Positions 37,715-38,936 of a DNA stretch of 38,936 nucleotides are shown here, in pieces. Below the pieces are notes generated by a model, which saw nothing but the letters and a program-made list of their open reading frames with translations, made no database searches and was not told the DNA's origin. How positions within the stretch are numbered: position 1 is the first letter of the stretch; each line of letters opens with the position of its first letter. This DNA comes from a virus. The DNA lies in IMG/VR virus record IMGVR_UViG_3300042400_000116, positions 1 to 38,936 of that record; one strand, written 5' to 3'. Made by a program: the position numbers and the translations under genes.

Positions 37715-38936
37715 ATGGCTCTAAATGCCCCTCGCGCAACCGATCTGTTCTCAGACGTTGATAGCGCAAAAGCAGCAGCAGAACGTCATGATGAATATCT
37801 AGGTGAACTTAATAAGTCACTTGGCAATCCATCATCAGTTCCAGGACAAGCACCTGTACAAGACGCAACTTCTGTTCTAGAAAACCTTGTAACAAACAAG
37901 TCACTTACACCTGACGCAGTCGGCGCTCTAAACAACGCACTTGCTTCACAACGTATGGCAATGCAGGAAATCCAGAAGGACATTACGCTTACATCTCCAC
38001 TCAGCACATCATTCGCTGCGTTCGACTTGGAAGCACCTTCAAAGTTACTGACACCTCGCCCTACTCCACTCCGTAACAAACTCCCTCGCAAGAAGGGCGT
38101 TGGTACTTCACACCGCGTCAAGCGCATTACTGGCTACACAGGTACAGGTACAGGCGGCATTGGAAACACATGGCCGGGAATTACAGAATCAACAACTACA
38201 GCATTCGGCTCAATCAACTATGAGCGCGGTCCAAAGATTTCTTATGCTGCTGATGATTTAGTTCTGCCTTACAACTCATACTCACTATCAGATAGCGTGT
38301 CATTTGACGCTAACTTCTCTGGTATGGGATATCAGGATCTACGTCAGTTATCATCAACTTCAACTCTATACGCAACAATGCTTATGGAAGAACGCATGCT
38401 ACTTATGGCTCGCGGAACTGCTTCAGGTTATTCTGGCGCACTATCAGCACCTACATTTACTGTTGCTTCACCAGTCGCGTCTGGTTCACAGGTCGCACTA
38501 GCAGCAACTAACTACTTCATCAACGTAACTGCTGACGCAGGTATCTCAGGTTCAGGTTTCGGTGAGTCAATCCTTGGAACTGAATCATCAAGCACAGCAG
38601 TTGCTTCAGGTGACGTTCTAACAGTTACAGTATCAACTCCTGTTGCTGGCGCACTCGGTTACAACATTTATGTTGGAACTACTACAGGCGCAGCAAACTT
38701 GAAGTATCAGGGAACTCTAAAGGGAACTGGTACATTCACAATTCAAGGTGCTACTGCTACTAACCTAACTGGTAACAACGCAGCATTTACTACATCAGGT
38801 GCCGCAGCCTCACGCGCTTCAGCAGATACTTCTGCTTACGCAACTGGCTATGACGGAATCCTTCCAACAGTATTGGGTTCTAACTCAGGTTACAACAACT
38901 CAATCAACAGCACATTCAGCACATCAAATCCTGGAG
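37715..38936 (+). CDS. Major capsid protein, N-terminal part (continues at 1-575)
   Basis: The ATG at 37715 follows GAAAGGA. The frame is open to the end of the window and continues at base 3 through the overlap, giving 558 residues. The N-terminal 90 residues are helical, then FDLEAPSKLLTPRPTPLRNKLPR (residues about 103-125), a signature of a capsid family common in actinophages. Residues about 244-360 form a Thr/Ser/Val/Gly-rich segment with VLTVTVSTPV and GYNIYVGTTTG, resembling an Ig- or FN3-like domain inserted in the capsid fold. This explains the long length. It is preceded by the protease-scaffold gene. Confidence 0.9.
   Translation, partial: MALNAPRATDLFSDVDSAKAAAERHDEYLGELNKSLGNPSSVPGQAPVQDATSVLENLVTNKSLTPDAVGALNNALASQRMAMQEIQKDITLTSPLSTSFAAFDLEAPSKLLTPRPTPLRNKLPRKKGVGTSHRVKRITGYTGTGTGGIGNTWPGITESTTTAFGSINYERGPKISYAADDLVLPYNSYSLSDSVSFDANFSGMGYQDLRQLSSTSTLYATMLMEERMLLMARGTASGYSGALSAPTFTVASPVASGSQVALAATNYFINVTADAGISGSGFGESILGTESSSTAVASGDVLTVTVSTPVAGALGYNIYVGTTTGAANLKYQGTLKGTGTFTIQGATATNLTGNNAAFTTSGAAASRASADTSAYATGYDGILPTVLGSNSGYNNSINSTFSTSNPG
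38817..38936. repeat. Terminal overlap, right copy (identical to 1-120)
   Basis: The last 120 bases repeat the first 120 exactly and keep the capsid reading frame. This marks the molecule as circularly closed at assembly, with unit length 38,816 bp. Confidence 0.95.

Noticed and set aside
37786-38127. 113-residue minus-strand reading frame
   Set aside because: It is antisense to the capsid gene and has no credible start or family features.
1-38936. Physical direct terminal repeat of 120 bp
   Set aside because: The repeat lies in the middle of the capsid gene and keeps its frame. A real terminal repeat there would split the gene, so an assembly overlap is the simpler reading.
1-38936. CRISPR array or integrase/attachment site
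   Set aside because: No spaced direct repeats and no recombinase gene were seen. The excisionase-like HTH at 27982 alone does not indicate lysogeny.

Overview
The window is the complete, circularly closable genome of a tailed phage with siphovirus-type gene content. The first 120 bases are repeated exactly as the last 120 (1-120 = 38817-38936), and the major capsid gene reads in frame through that overlap, so the unit genome is about 38,816 bp with an arbitrary cut inside the capsid gene. The host is most likely an actinobacterium of moderate GC, possibly a freshwater one. The reasons are the actinophage-style gene set: a ReqiPepy6 gp37-like tail protein, DUF932, DUF6378, TET/JBP-associated glycosyltransferases and an actinobacterial-type secreted transglycosylase. 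This host assignment is inference. I found no integrase, excision module or immunity repressor, so a lytic lifestyle is likely.

Layout, starting at the packaging genes and running rightward: small and large terminase (31271-33122), portal, MuF-like head protein, a small surface-type protein, a protease-scaffold fusion with apparent internal starts, and the major capsid (37715 to the end, then 1-575). Next come connectors, tail terminator, tail tube, tail chaperone with a programmed -1 frameshift, tape measure, Dit, fibre and glycine-rich tip proteins, and a Tal-like protein (747-13135). These are followed by lysis genes (13151-14093), a small HTH protein, a metallophosphoesterase and a DUF6378 protein (to 15628). 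One small gene (15629-15859) is on the minus strand. The early/accessory region (15947-31278) starts with a promoter and a roughly 400-nt non-coding structured segment. It continues with many small, often zinc-finger proteins, DUF932, a pyrimidine-dimer-glycosylase-like protein, RecT, a Cas4/RecB-like exonuclease, a replication protein, a secreted lytic transglycosylase, RusA, HNH, SSB, and a DNA base-modification cassette (ParB-like, TET/JBP dioxygenase, two glycosyltransferases).

The most unusual feature is a set of three type II hammerhead ribozymes (16335-16417, 16815-16880, 18616-18679), each in the gap just before a ribosome binding site and start codon in the early operon. All three carry the full catalytic core (GAAA, GTC cleavage site, CTGAYGA) with different but base-paired stems. 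They should cut the early transcript into a free leader RNA of about 400 nt plus defined mRNA segments. This would be ribozyme-based operon processing linked to a large structured phage RNA. A second notable system is the TET/JBP-glycosyltransferase cassette with no recognisable DNA methyltransferase in the genome, which leaves a base J-like route (thymine oxidation and glycosylation) or reliance on host methylation as the options.
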